Shown here: positions 1-10,114 of the stretch, one piece after another
Numbering within the stretch: the stretch's first letter is position 1
How the letters are laid out: each line of letters begins with the position of its first letter
Source: Seminavis robusta
Lineage: Eukaryota; Bacillariophyta; Bacillariophyceae; Naviculales; Naviculaceae
Reading direction: 5' to 3'
Assembly (NCBI GenBank): GCA_903772945.1
Contig: CAICTM010000294.1
Span: 1-64,000, forward strand
Length of the DNA: 64,000 bases
Translations under genes and position numbers: made by a program
The notes under the pieces: model-generated
Told to the model about the DNA's origin: nothing
Databases searched by the model: none
The model's input: only the letters and a program-made list of their open reading frames with translations

Positions 1-1773
1 CCCGTGATATAGAGCCACCATCACACGCTCGCACACACGCGCGCTCTATTATCAACTAGCATCATTTATAGTCTTGAGGGCTTTAGACGGGTTTGACTCA
101 CACAATATATTACGCACACTAGTTTGTTCGTCTATATGGGGGGAGTATTCGCACTATGGTATTGTGTAGTGAACACACTTGTCTACAGCACGAATGGGGC
201 GATATTGTGTGTCAGAGCGAGTCACGGAGACTGTCTCTGAGCGCAACACCATCGCGATCATCACGAGCGCCGTCGCGTTCTTCATACGAGAGGCTACAAA
301 ACGCCAAACACACCAGCTAGACAGTATTCAGCAGCAGAGATTCCGTGTAGGTGCAGCGAGCCTCGCAGGGAGTGGAAGCCTGGGATTACTAGAGATCGCG
401 TTTAGCCTAGTTGCTGTGTCAACACCCTGTAAATACTGTCTTTAGCACGAGTGATGTGCAGACTTATGCGCTTGGGACATGAGAGGTGGAGTCGGGACCA
501 GAGTGACTGTGCGCTCGTGTGTGTGTGTGTATGTATGATGCGCCTTTCCGAGAGGAGTCGGTATTTGAGTAGCTTACAGCCATTAGTCCATTCAATGATT
601 CACTACCCGATATTACAATGGATCATTGATTGATTTAGAGTCTGGGGTCGAAATTATTCGTGAGGCGCTCTGGCTATCTTTGGTTCCTTCTAACTCCGTC
701 TGGTTGTGGAGATAGGTTGGTTGAGTGGATTTTCTGAGAGAATTCGTGTACAAGTGGAGAAGTATTTGCTTGCCCATCTTCACTGTTTTGAATGAGGGAG
801 AGCTGGTGCTTCTGTACTGCTGTGTTGATTCTTGTGGGGATCGTATAGGAGGTACTGTGTAGTAGCGTGATTGTTCGTTGGAAGAATGAGATGTTGTTGC
901 CTGCCCGTGGTGGTAGTCTGCAATGAGGGATGGCGCCAAATTCTTGTTCTGTCAACGTTGAATCACCGAATATCCTTGTTGCGTAGCTTGGAAGATAGTT
1001 TCTACCGATTCACTGTGTGCGGTGAGTAGTGTAGATACTGTTCTTGCTTGGCAAACGGAAATCGAAAGGCTTGGTTCTTCTATCGGAATCATCAGTCAGT
1101 TCGATCGATCGGCCGATAGAGGTACGGATGTAGACTCGGATCTGGTAGCGTGGGAGTGGACTAGGACGTTGTTCTTGTTGTGAGAATGGACTGAGCAAAA
1201 GTAATTTGCTATGGCTGAGCAAAGGATTATCAGCTCGATGTCTTCTGAGCAAACAGAATGAATTCCTTGTCTTCGATTCGGTCGTTCGTTCTTGGAATGC
1301 CTGCTAGGATGCTCGTTGCGACTGACAATGCAGTTCCTATTCTATTCCTATGGACAGGAGTTAGATCGGGGACTATTTCTTGTGTGGCAACAGCGTCTCG
1401 ATGGGAAAAACAAGACAACTCGATACTTCGAATTTTCCTGTTGTGTTTGTGGTCTTGATGTTGATGGGTGATGGCGTTTTGGATAATGACTCCTCAGTAG
1501 AAACAGTACCAGGGTATACGTGGGATGACTGGAATTCTCTGGAATAGCAATCACGTGCGTGGAATTGGTGGCTGAGGATATCTGTTGATCCAGAGCTCCG
1601 ATTTGAGTGCTTCCAAGGGGAAACTTGCTTTGTAATAGTGTAATAGATAGCTTTATAATGATGGTGTTGCTTATAGTGTCTTTGTTGTTGTTGTTTATCT
1701 TTGTTATCATCTTGGTTGACAGAATCAGTGGCGGGAGTCCTGTGAGTTGGCTCCCGCTTGAAAAAGTTGATGA
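1..1773. other. gene-free stretch upstream of the PHD ORF
   Basis: No coding region can be supported. Short ORFs occur on both strands but none shows a recognisable domain, and most begin with a non-ATG codon. A GT microsatellite lies at about 518-535 and a CA/CG-rich stretch at 20-47. A pyrimidine-rich tract ending in CAG at about 1680-1720 could be a splice acceptor for the PHD gene downstream, but the PHD frame has a stop at 1771-1773, so that site alone cannot lead into it. Confidence 0.5.
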
Positions 1774-2868
1774 TGTTATATCAAAAAGAAGAGAGCAGGA
1801 AGCAAATACGCCCGTGCTAACCGTCGTAGATTGAAGCTTGTTACCGTCCTTCCCAGCCGCAAGAAGCGGAAGCATAAGAGTGGTCACAATGACTCTGACT
1901 TTGCTAGTGGGTCTGACTCTGAGGAAAGTGCATGGGATCCCAGCTGTGAAAAACCAAAGAAGAAACCGAAGATGAAGAAAAGGCTGACTAAGCTATCAGA
2001 TTCCGAGGATAAAGATCTCGATGTCGAGGAGGATAGCGATGAAGATCTTAATGATTTCTGCGAGGACGACTTGTGTGGCGTCTGCATGAAGCCTGGCAAG
2101 TTGATTGTCTGTGATGGTGGAGAGGTGTGTACGGGTTGTGGAAAAGCCTTTCATGTCATATGCATCCGTCGCAAAGCCGTTCCGGAAGGGGACTGGATCT
2201 GTCGAGCTTGTTCCAACAAAGCTGGAATCTCTGTTGGTATCGAAGGTCATGAGTTTGCTGCTACTGCTACTGCCCGTTCCACAACACCAGTCCGTGCCAC
2301 TGCCACAGCTTCCACCTCCAGTGCCGGCATTGAGATTGTGCATATGACCACACCCTATGAAAAGAAAACGATCATGGTTAAGGGGAAGAAAGGAAAACGA
2401 GTGCCAGGCCGAATCTATGCCATGGATCGTCCCGACTCTTTCCGGCAGCAGATGGGAGCAATCCCACGTACGAAGGTGGACTTGCTCCAGAAGTATGTGG
2501 AGGGTGCTCAACGAATGGCAACACCAATCTTGAAGTCTGATTCATTCGATGAAGAGAATACATCCGGAAGCTACACAATTGCTCGTTCAAATGAATCAGA
2601 TTGGCCTGATGTCATGCATATGGCTGCGAGCTATCGAGAACAGGCGGCCAATGGAGACGGGCAGAACTCAACTGGCGACATTCTTCCGACTCCTGAATTT
2701 CATTTCTTTGTCCACTCCAGATATCAGCAAGAAAAGCTAGAAAAAGTGCTTCGTGAGGGTAGCTACAAGGTTATCACCCACAATGATTACAGCACTTTCA
2801 AGGCCTCATATGCCTCAGGAGTGACAAGAACCAAGGAGCAAGAATTCATGGATGACGCCTCGGAGTAG
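1774..2868 (+). CDS. PHD-finger protein, 5' end unresolved
   Basis: The frame is open from 1774 to the stop at 2868, but the stretch before the zinc finger has no ATG until a Met well inside (KPKMKK). The true start therefore probably lies in an upstream exon spliced into 1774-1830. The N-terminal part is Lys-rich and acidic (KKRKHKS, then Asp/Glu-Ser clusters), as expected of a nuclear protein. A PHD zinc finger follows at about 2068-2213: CGVC, EVCTGC, the AFHVIC His-Cys pair and WICRAC give the Cys4-His-Cys3 order. PHD fingers usually read histone H3 tails. After a Thr/Ala/Ser linker comes a conserved-looking tail that I do not recognise (EFHFFVHSRYQQEKLEKVL, then a Lys/Tyr stretch). Function beyond chromatin binding is not inferable. 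Confidence 0.7.
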   Translation, partial: CYIKKKRAGSKYARANRRRLKLVTVLPSRKKRKHKSGHNDSDFASGSDSEESAWDPSCEKPKKKPKMKKRLTKLSDSEDKDLDVEEDSDEDLNDFCEDDLCGVCMKPGKLIVCDGGEVCTGCGKAFHVICIRRKAVPEGDWICRACSNKAGISVGIEGHEFAATATARSTTPVRATATASTSSAGIEIVHMTTPYEKKTIMVKGKKGKRVPGRIYAMDRPDSFRQQMGAIPRTKVDLLQKYVEGAQRMATPILKSDSFDEENTSGSYTIARSNESDWPDVMHMAASYREQAANGDGQNSTGDILPTPEFHFFVHSRYQQEKLEKVLREGSYKVITHNDYSTFKASYASGVTRTKEQEFMDDASE

Positions 2869-3056
2869 AATCACGGTGGCCGGTTGCTTCTTTGATTCAG
2901 ATATTCGGCTCGTCTATGATGATGCAATGATGCAATGATGCTCTAGCTGGCCAGAGTATGCTATGAAAAAAGCTTCTATAGTAAAGGATTATAGTCAGAC
3001 TGTTTTTCCCAGCATGCTGCCGCAAATGTAACCTGCCTAGCCAACTAATGCCACCA

Positions 3057-3641
3057 CTACGACTGTTCACTTCCTTCTGCTTCAGCACGTCGTTTGTTGA
3101 TAATAAGCTGCTGTGCTCCATATTCCTTGCCTCTCTTGGTTGTCTTGCAATAGGCCAAAAACTTTCTCTTCTTCAATTCTTGATAGACATGGCCACGGAA
3201 GACACGTAAATTGAAGTGTTGATACTCTAGTCGCGAATTGTAGAGTTCAATCTTTGTCATTGAAATGTGCTTTTCTTCGTCAACATCCTTTTCGAGCAAC
3301 TTTTCAGCTTCGGAACCATGCCAACGGAGCTGCCCCTGTTCGTTGTGCGTCTGTGTGGGATAAATCTTTCGATCATGCACAAGTGCATCCGCGTCTCTTT
3401 TGGATCGATTGTTTTTGTCCACCACTTTGTTTCGTAGCCGCTTCAAACGATCCGAGAAGTTTTTCCAGGGGACCTTTTCAAAAGCAGCTTCGTCTTGATA
3501 GTGCTCGAAGACATCTTTTGCTTTCATCACTTCATTATCTATGGGAATCAACCCAGCAAGCAAATCGCAATAGAGAATTCGCTTGGCATTACAGTTTCAC
3601 CACTTGCTAGGGTCATCCTTCTTCTTTTTCTTGGGCGCCAT
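3057..3641 (-). pseudogene. small Lys-rich ORF interrupted near its start
   Basis: Read on the minus strand from an ATG at 3641, the frame encodes MAPKKKKKDDPSKW, then meets a TGA at 3597-3599 (15th codon), then continues open for about 180 codons to 3057. The next in-frame ATG after the stop is at 3527 (MKAKDVF). The body is rich in Lys, Glu and aromatic residues, with a WKNFSDRLKRLRNKV segment and a distant second block of the same flavour (FNLRVFRGHVYQELKKRKF), like two degenerate helical DNA-binding repeats. I know of no firm family. PIF/Harbinger elements carry a separate Myb/SANT-like protein beside the transposase, so with a DDE transposase 3 kb away this could be such a partner; that is inference. 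It is either a recently broken copy or a shorter protein starting at 3527. Confidence 0.45.
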
Positions 3642-3983
3642 CTTTGGATGCTGTTGGTTCTTGTGGTGCTGTGGTAACTGTCTACTATAGAGCTAATAGA
3701 TAAGTGCTAGCTAGCTACCGTAAAGGTACCGGTACGAATGTACTACTGTAGCTAGCTAGTAGTCGAAATAACCTCCGAAGAGCGCCATTGGCGCGAATTC
3801 GCCTTGCGCGAAGCGCGCGAAGCGCGAAAAGTGCTGCGGCCGTTGAGCCACACAGGTAGCGGCCCTCAGCAGGATAGAGTGACGGACAGACAGTTTTCTA
3901 TGGAAAATTTAAAAATTCAATGCTAGAGAGTGTGGGTTTGGTGCAGTTGCTCTCCGAATTCGCACTCACGCCATTCCGACACA
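3642..3983. promoter_or_regulatory. divergent intergenic region with palindromes
   Basis: This is the shared upstream region of the minus-strand small ORF (ATG at 3641) and the plus-strand UBA gene (ATG at 3984). It holds repeated GCTAGCTAG words, GGTACCGGTAC at about 3725-3735, and a GC-rich block at 3780-3835 made of overlapping GCGCGAA and TTCGC words that can fold back on themselves. A bidirectional promoter role is inferred from position only. Confidence 0.3.
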
Positions 3984-6607
3984 ATGAGGACTAGAGACGA
4001 CTCTGCGCTTGACGAAGCTGCAACACCTGCCGCTCGTACTGGTAGGACGAGGCGCATTAGTGAGCGGAACAGGAACAGAAGCAAGAGCTCGCCGCCGGTC
4101 TCGCAGGTGGGTGTGCCCTTGGCGCGAGAGCCAGCAGGTCACGAAGAGGATTCTTCGGACGGGACGGCATATGAGGAATCGGACAAAGACGACGTTAGCT
4201 CTCTTGACGACACTTCATCGGACGAGAAGGGATCGACAGCGACCCCCATTATTCCTGGTAGCGGAAGCGTTCCTGGTAGTGGAAACGTTCGGAATAAGAA
4301 TCCACTTCGCACAAACAAGAGAGGGCTCGCGTTGGCGATTCAGAAGACTTTGGCAGACGCAATTGAATCAAGAGGTGGACGCGACGCTTTCTTCGACGCA
4401 GGCACAAACAAGGCAACTCCGGGGCGTCATCAACCTCTGTTTGACATCTGCGAGCAGGATACAGATACGTACGGCGTGTCCGGATCACACAGACGAGAGC
4501 AGGTGCGATCGAAGTGTCGGTGGTGGCGTAGTTTGTCACTCGAGGAGTACCAGAAAGTGATCAAGGGCCTCGGTGTGGCACCTGCCTGCGAAAGGGAATC
4601 GCTTCCTGCGACCGGATCAAAATCTGCAAGCAAGACCAAGAGCAAGAGCGCCTCGAAATCCAGCAAGGCCAGCACTCAATCGTCATCGAAGAAGCAAAAG
4701 CAAACGCCTGTCGCTGCTGGAAAATCGCAGAGTAAGAGATCCACGCGTTCCAAGAAGGAGGTACCACCAGTTCCGGCACCAACTCCTGCTGTTCCTGCTG
4801 ACTTCACCAATTACCGAGACGCGGGCTACCAGTATTCTGACAGTGAAGAAGATCCAGAGCCAACTCCTGACCCAGCTCGCAAGCTTTTTTATTCGCCAAA
4901 TCAGATCACCCCAACACCAGCCAAAATGGCCAGCGTCCACAGTGGCCGTTCACGAAAGTCCAAGGCTTCCGACGAAACGATTGGTATGCATTGCTTTCTT
5001 GTCTGTGATTTTATTTGTGACCTGGTTTATTTTAACATGATGTCTTTTCATTCTCCTTTGCATGCAGGTGCCTTTCCAATTGAGGTGGACACCGAGTGTC
5101 CCGAGAACAACCTCATCGTTGATGTGGTGAAATTCACCGGATTTGATTACCGTGGAAAGGAATACAATGGGTATGACATCAGTTTTGTGGGTGACTATCG
5201 TCACTTCAAGCACGACCGCTACAAGTTTAGCATCCCAAATCCGGATACTAGTCCGCATGTCGTCTTGTTTGAGAAACCATCACGAAGCAGCATCTTCGAG
5301 CCTGATGGAAAGGACCAAGCACAATACCTTAAAGCGGAGAAAGCGGAAGCTGTCAAAAAGGGCCACAGAAAAGCCAATGAGGCCATGAAAGGAGACAAAT
5401 CCCGAGACACGTTGAAGTTCCTGTTGAAGTTCCCCGATGGTGCCAAGATTACGAATGATCCTTTCCGAAGCGATACTGATCATGGTGCCAAGTACTTTGA
5501 AGGGGACCAATTCGTGATCAAATTCAAAACTGGAGACAAGGACAAAAATGACAAGGAGGTGATTGGTTGGAATTGTAGAATGTCCTACAAGGTGATCGAC
5601 TTGAACTCCGGCGAGACATTCAAGGGAAGCGGGAATGCAGCAGCAAAGAAAGCTGCAGACATGATGCGTGGTATGTCGCTTGATGAAGATTTTTAGTTTC
5701 CTACCCTGTCACTAACTAGTAGCAATGGTTCTTTGTGACATCAGATTTGTCTTTTGGAAACCCGCAAGACCTCAGCAGCAGCAGCAGCAGCAGCAGCAGC
5801 GAAGAAGAGGATCCAATGGAAGACAGCTCGACAGATCCAGACAGTGTGGTGTCTGTTAAGTCGAGAAGCCCACCACCAAAAGTCGATAGCTCTGCGTCCG
5901 AAGATGGCGATTCCGTTGACTCGTCGAAGATGGAAACTTCTCCTGAGAAGGAAGAGCAAAACCTGGAGGGAGAACTCGACCCTGACGTGGTGGCCAATCT
6001 GGAAGGCATGGGATTTAGTTTGTCGGATATTCTGTGGTGTTCAACCTATGCAAATGGAAATGTTGATCTCACCCTCCACTATTTGCAGAATGGAATTCCA
6101 GAACAAGATATTGTGGCAGCACTTCAAGCAGAAACTCCGGGATCAGAGAGCGCTCCAGTCACAGAGAGCGCTCCAGTCGCGGGAGGGCCACTGGTTGTCA
6201 AGAGCTCAAAGAAATTCGAACCAGTCAACCGGAGGGAACAATTCAAGTCCAAGGCGACCAGCAAGGAGAGCCGTGTAGATGCCAAAGAAGCTATCCGCGA
6301 GAAGAAGAAATACGAGACAATCAAGAAGGCTCGCAACAGTTCCTTGGCTGCTGCTGTTGCCACTGGCGGCGGCGACGGTAGTGCTTTCATTGATGGTATT
6401 GCAACTGGTCTGCAAAAGCATATCCAAGAAGGCAACACACTGCTTGAGGAAATCGGTGGAGAAGAAGGTGCTCCAACAATGGCTCCGCTTCCTGAATCGC
6501 CACCAGACAACAAACTCGGCATTACCGGTACCAGTATGGGAGCCAGCTTCGATGAGGACGACCAACTGAAACTTGATCCATTACAACAACAGAAAGGCGA
6601 TTACTAA
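3984..6607 (+). CDS. UBA-domain protein, three exons
   Basis: Two ORFs that look separate join into one gene of 821 codons: exons 3984-4983, 5068-5670 and 5745-6607. The first intron (84 nt, GTATGC to GCAG) is a multiple of three and open, so it hides in the ORF. The second (74 nt, GTATGT donor, CTAAC branch-like site, CAG acceptor) removes the stop at 5694-5696 and joins the frames at phase 1. The N-terminal third is acidic, then Ser/Lys-rich and basic (SKSASKTKSKSASK). The middle, residues about 335-530, is an unrecognised domain. Residues about 614-652 resemble a UBA helix bundle (LEGMGFSLSDILWCS, then NVDLTLHYL), which in known proteins binds ubiquitin. A nine-serine run from an AGC repeat opens exon 3. 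The tail is Glu/Lys-rich. Exact function unknown. Confidence 0.6.
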
Positions 6608-6741
6608 TCAAAGAATAATAATTACTGTATGCTCCACAAATTGTTCTGCATTTCTATAACTAGTTCCCGGCAAAAAATAGAGAGCCTACGGCGACCACAA
6701 CATGCAGCTACAAGCCAGTTCGCTATTACCAATCAACGCTA

Positions 6742-7656
6742 CTACACAACAAACAGTGGCGAGCCATTCTCAAGCTCAAATTGGCTAATGACAACCACCA
6801 AATCGAAGGCCAGCTTGTGCTTGGCAACCCCATGGCGGAATCGTTCAGAGAGCACTCGGAACAGCTTGATTTTGCCGTTGAAGGTCTCGTGCCGGGCAAG
6901 GACTCGGCTCTTAAAGAGCCTCACATCGGCAACATCGTGCGAATTGGGTGTAGCAATCAATTTGCGTTCGCCTCGATACCCTAGATCGGCAATCGCAAGC
7001 TTCCCTGCTGGAATCTTTTTCTTCAAAGCAGCACGGAAGATCTTGATGTCTGTGTGCTTTCCTGCTTTGAAGGGGCCATTCACCCACACAACCTGCTGCT
7101 CAAACACCGAAATGGCAATCTCATAATTCAACCCGGCCGAGCCAAACTTGTGCGACCAATAGTCCCTGTCCTTGGAAAACTCACCGTGCTGTGGCTCTTG
7201 GATCTGACAGTGGACACCATCAACAGAGATAATAAAGATTGTTTCATCCATATCAAGGGCTTCCCCAGGGCTCCATCGGGACGGCCAGTAGATCTTGGCT
7301 TCTTTGAGACTAGAAATTCTTGGCAAGTAGTAATCCCACACCCAGAACCGAATTGTCCTATCAGACAATCCAAATTTTCCCTCCATTTCATTTTCAGTTG
7401 GATATTTCGCGAGATAGTAGACAGTCATGAGGTAGTAGTCAAATGACTTATCACTAGCATTGTCGATTTTGGCTTCCTCTATCCAAGTGGTCTGGAGCTC
7501 TTCCCAAAGACAAGCATAAACGATCGGCCTAGCAATGAAGTGAGAAGCCCATCGCTCCAAATTTTTGGCATTGCGAACACTGTTCTGCCTCTCAGCAGAA
7601 AACCCAACCAGCTCCAGTCCCCTCACAAGGACTTCGGTCGCTGTGGCGAGTCTCAT
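6742..7656 (-). mobile_element. DDE transposase, PIF/Harbinger or IS4/IS5-like
   Basis: An intact 304-residue ORF starts at an ATG (7656) and converges on the UBA gene, 134 bases away. Residues about 73-110 look like a helix-turn-helix (NEMEGKFGLSDRTIRFWVWD). The catalytic core is clear: first Asp in FIISVDGVHC (about D146), second in AIADLGYRG (D224), and the Glu in RHETFNGKIK (E257). The last is followed by the basic FRVLSERFRHGVAKHKLAF helix and the VVVISQFELENGSP ending usual for Harbinger-like DDE enzymes. The length suits the family. All three acidic residues are present, so the protein may be active. I could not define terminal inverted repeats or a target duplication; the hairpin at 8087-8169 is a candidate landmark. 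It could also be a domesticated single-copy gene. Confidence 0.75.
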
Positions 7657-7748
7657 GGCCCTTTAGTGGTGGTACCGGTGGTAGAGAGCGAACAGCGACG
7701 ATGATCTCTAGATCTATTGCATTAGTTACGAAGCTGCCTTGTTGCCTT

Positions 7749-7846
7749 GTTTCCCCATGAGTCGAGTCTTGTTTACTCACGAGTCATGGGGAAACAAGAA
7801 ACCCATGGGGAAACAAGTCGTGGGGAAACAGTCATGGGGAAACTAC
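7749..7846. repeat. short repeats of a CATGGGGAAAC word
   Basis: The word (C/G)(A/T)TGGGGAAAC occurs four times on the plus strand between about 7784 and 7846, and once inverted (GTTTCCCCATG, about 7749), with nearly unique DNA between. It lies just upstream of the transposase start on the minus strand. Repeated short words there could be transposase binding sites; that role is inferred from position. Confidence 0.45.
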
Positions 7847-9280
7847 GTGGCGCTACTACTGGATGGCATGCGTTTCTCGAAACGTGACTGGAGTGGGGTT
7901 TCTCAAACCTGCGCACCTCCTTGACACGACTGATAATTAGCGCTGGGCCGTTAATTTCCGGGTCGCCCAGTCTGGTACATGGATGCCCATCGCTCTGAGG
8001 CGGGGTCCTAACCATCGATTGTGACCTCTTTATTCCTCCCTTCGTTCGTGAAATCAATTTAACTGTTAAAATCGGCCTGCTTTCACTCCATTTCCACGAA
8101 AGCTGCGGTACGGCGAACCATTGATTACCCATTCTCAATTCGCCGTACCGCAGCTTTCGTGGAAATGGATTTTGCTTGGAGCCAGTCGAGCTTCCGAAAA
8201 CGTCAGTCGTCAGTCACCCAACGAATCCTGGTTGATCCACATCAATCCTGGTGGATCCACATGCACGAGGATAACCCACGAGATTCTATCAAAGAACAAT
8301 CATATGCGATTTTCACGAGTTTTCCTGACGTACGGTGATTGCGTTTTGGCAGAATCTGGTGCGAACGTGCGAACCACTGTATGTGGATAGGAATGAAATC
8401 TTGATTCGTACAACTAAATAAATCGACGAAAATAAATGTGTTTCGCGAATGCACGGAGGACACACATGGAGAATGGATAGGACCTCGCCTCAGATCTCAG
8501 CAGAGTTCGCGTTCGTTTCTTCGTTTTATTTTCTCATCTGTGTTTGGCCTTGCTAGCTTGGCCATGGGCAGCTCCTTGGCCTCAATTTGTTTGTAAACAC
8601 TGTGGCTGTGCTGGACGAATTGTTGCTGAGACAATTTGTTACTGTGGATCGTCTGTACAATTGCCATCGGCGATGACATCGGTGTTAGCAGCATGGGATC
8701 TCCTTGACATAAATGGTAAGCTCAAGGCTCGTCGTCACTGGTAATAACGAAAACACCTACACAATTGTCATTTCAAATAATAAATAATGACCTTGACGTT
8801 AAGATACCTTTCATACTCCTTACATGCATGTTACCGTACATACGAGCTAGTTTCTTGTTCTCTTTATACTCAGTAGGTATTAGCTGGTAGCCATGCTAAA
8901 ATCGCATTTTGTCTCGTACCTTATTACATGTAATTGGAGCCGCCATTTCACCTCATAAAATCGAGCTATATCATTGCTCCTGTTGCTTCAATACGTCAGG
9001 CTTGACTTGGCCTTGTTCCCCGTTGATGTGTTTGCAACTCGCGTTGTGGGTTGCAGCACACACTATGATAGGTCTTTTGAACATACTATTGAGGTACATG
9101 TATGGCAACGTTTGCCAATACCGGCCACACCAGTATTGGTGCCGCCAAAATACTGCTACCAAACTATACCTGCAGCAACGGTTCATGTACCAGTACATGT
9201 TAGCCAAAAGTAGTCTTATCAACAAGGGAAAAGATTCCGATCGTTAGTCTCCGTGGTAAGCTGAGAGAGACCCTCAAACG
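7847..9280. other. gene-free stretch containing a hairpin
   Basis: Apart from the perfect hairpin at 8087-8169, I see no supportable gene. ORFs are short, overlap on opposite strands and show no domains. Confidence 0.5.
8087..8169. repeat. perfect 31-bp inverted repeat (hairpin)
   Basis: The left arm 8087-8117 and the right arm 8139-8169 are exact reverse complements over 31 bases, with a 21-base loop (8118-8138). The arms contain GAAAGCTGCGGTACGGCGAA. Such perfection suggests a recent origin or selection: a MITE-like foldback, a transposon end, or a structured transcript. No second copy of an arm was noticed elsewhere in the window. Confidence 0.85.
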
Positions 9281-9360
9281 CACGCGATGTAATACATGTA
9301 ATACGTACAATGCGTATTCTACGTATTCCCGTATAATACGTATAACACGTATTACACGGT
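9281..9360. repeat. ATACGTAT-type degenerate array, copy 1
   Basis: A stretch of repeated TAATACGT, ACGTATAA and CACGTATTAC words with drifting spacing. The same words recur at 9805-9950 and 11528-11705. The pattern is self-complementary in many phases, so it could fold or cruciform. Confidence 0.7.
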
Positions 9361-9804
9361 CGCCAGCCAGCCACCGTGACGTTCGAGTGACCGTTCGCAA
9401 AATGGCTTCAACACCAATCTCCACCAATCTCCACAACACACACCATGAGATAAACCTCTCTCCTCTTGTTGCTTTGAAGGATACAGAGGTTTCTGTTGTT
9501 ATTTGAAGATAGTACCATCATTGTGGGTAAGTAGGCAATGTGGTATGGCTTTGTTGAAGCCAAGAAGACTGTTTCTGTGGAAAGATAGAAGGATTTCTCT
9601 CCATTCAACTCCTTCTTCATTCTCCTGCCCCCACTCTCTTTATCAGGCTTTGTCAAGCTCACAGGACCATTCTCTTTGCATTCATATACTTCTGAAGGCT
9701 CACTGACGAAGCCTGTGGAAGATCTGGCCTTGATTTTCACCATTGTCAACAACTTCCTGTAGGGACCAGTACTGAACCCATGTAAGTACCCAAGCGCGCA
9801 ACAC

Positions 9805-9950
9805 GTGTTATGCATGATATACGTGTTATATGTGTTACCCGTGTTACCCGTGTTATACATATTAACTGTGTTGTACGTATTAACTATGTTATACGTATAA
9901 CACGTATTACCTGTGTTATATGTATTACCTGTGTTATACGTAGTACCGTG
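9805..9950. repeat. ATACGTAT-type degenerate array, copy 2
   Basis: About 145 bases of repeated GTGTTATACGTATTACC-like units of roughly 20-24 bases, with substitutions between units. It reads through into a short acidic ORF beginning near 9961, which I do not call as a gene. Confidence 0.75.
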
Positions 9951-10114
9951 TTTAGGCATCATGTCGGGTTCTGACGATGAAGATGGTGGGCAAGACGCTG
10001 GCGAAGACGTTGCTCGAGAAGAGGAGAAGGATGACGAATCTGAGGAGGAGATTCCCTTTGGCCCTGACAATCCTGGTCCTTTTTTCCCCGAACAAATCAC
10101 TCCCCGCAACTTTG

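Noticed and set aside
1348-1887. A 179-codon minus-strand ORF overlapping the PHD gene's 5' part
   Set aside because: It is Ser/Thr-rich with no domain, and overlaps the better-supported plus-strand frame at its end.
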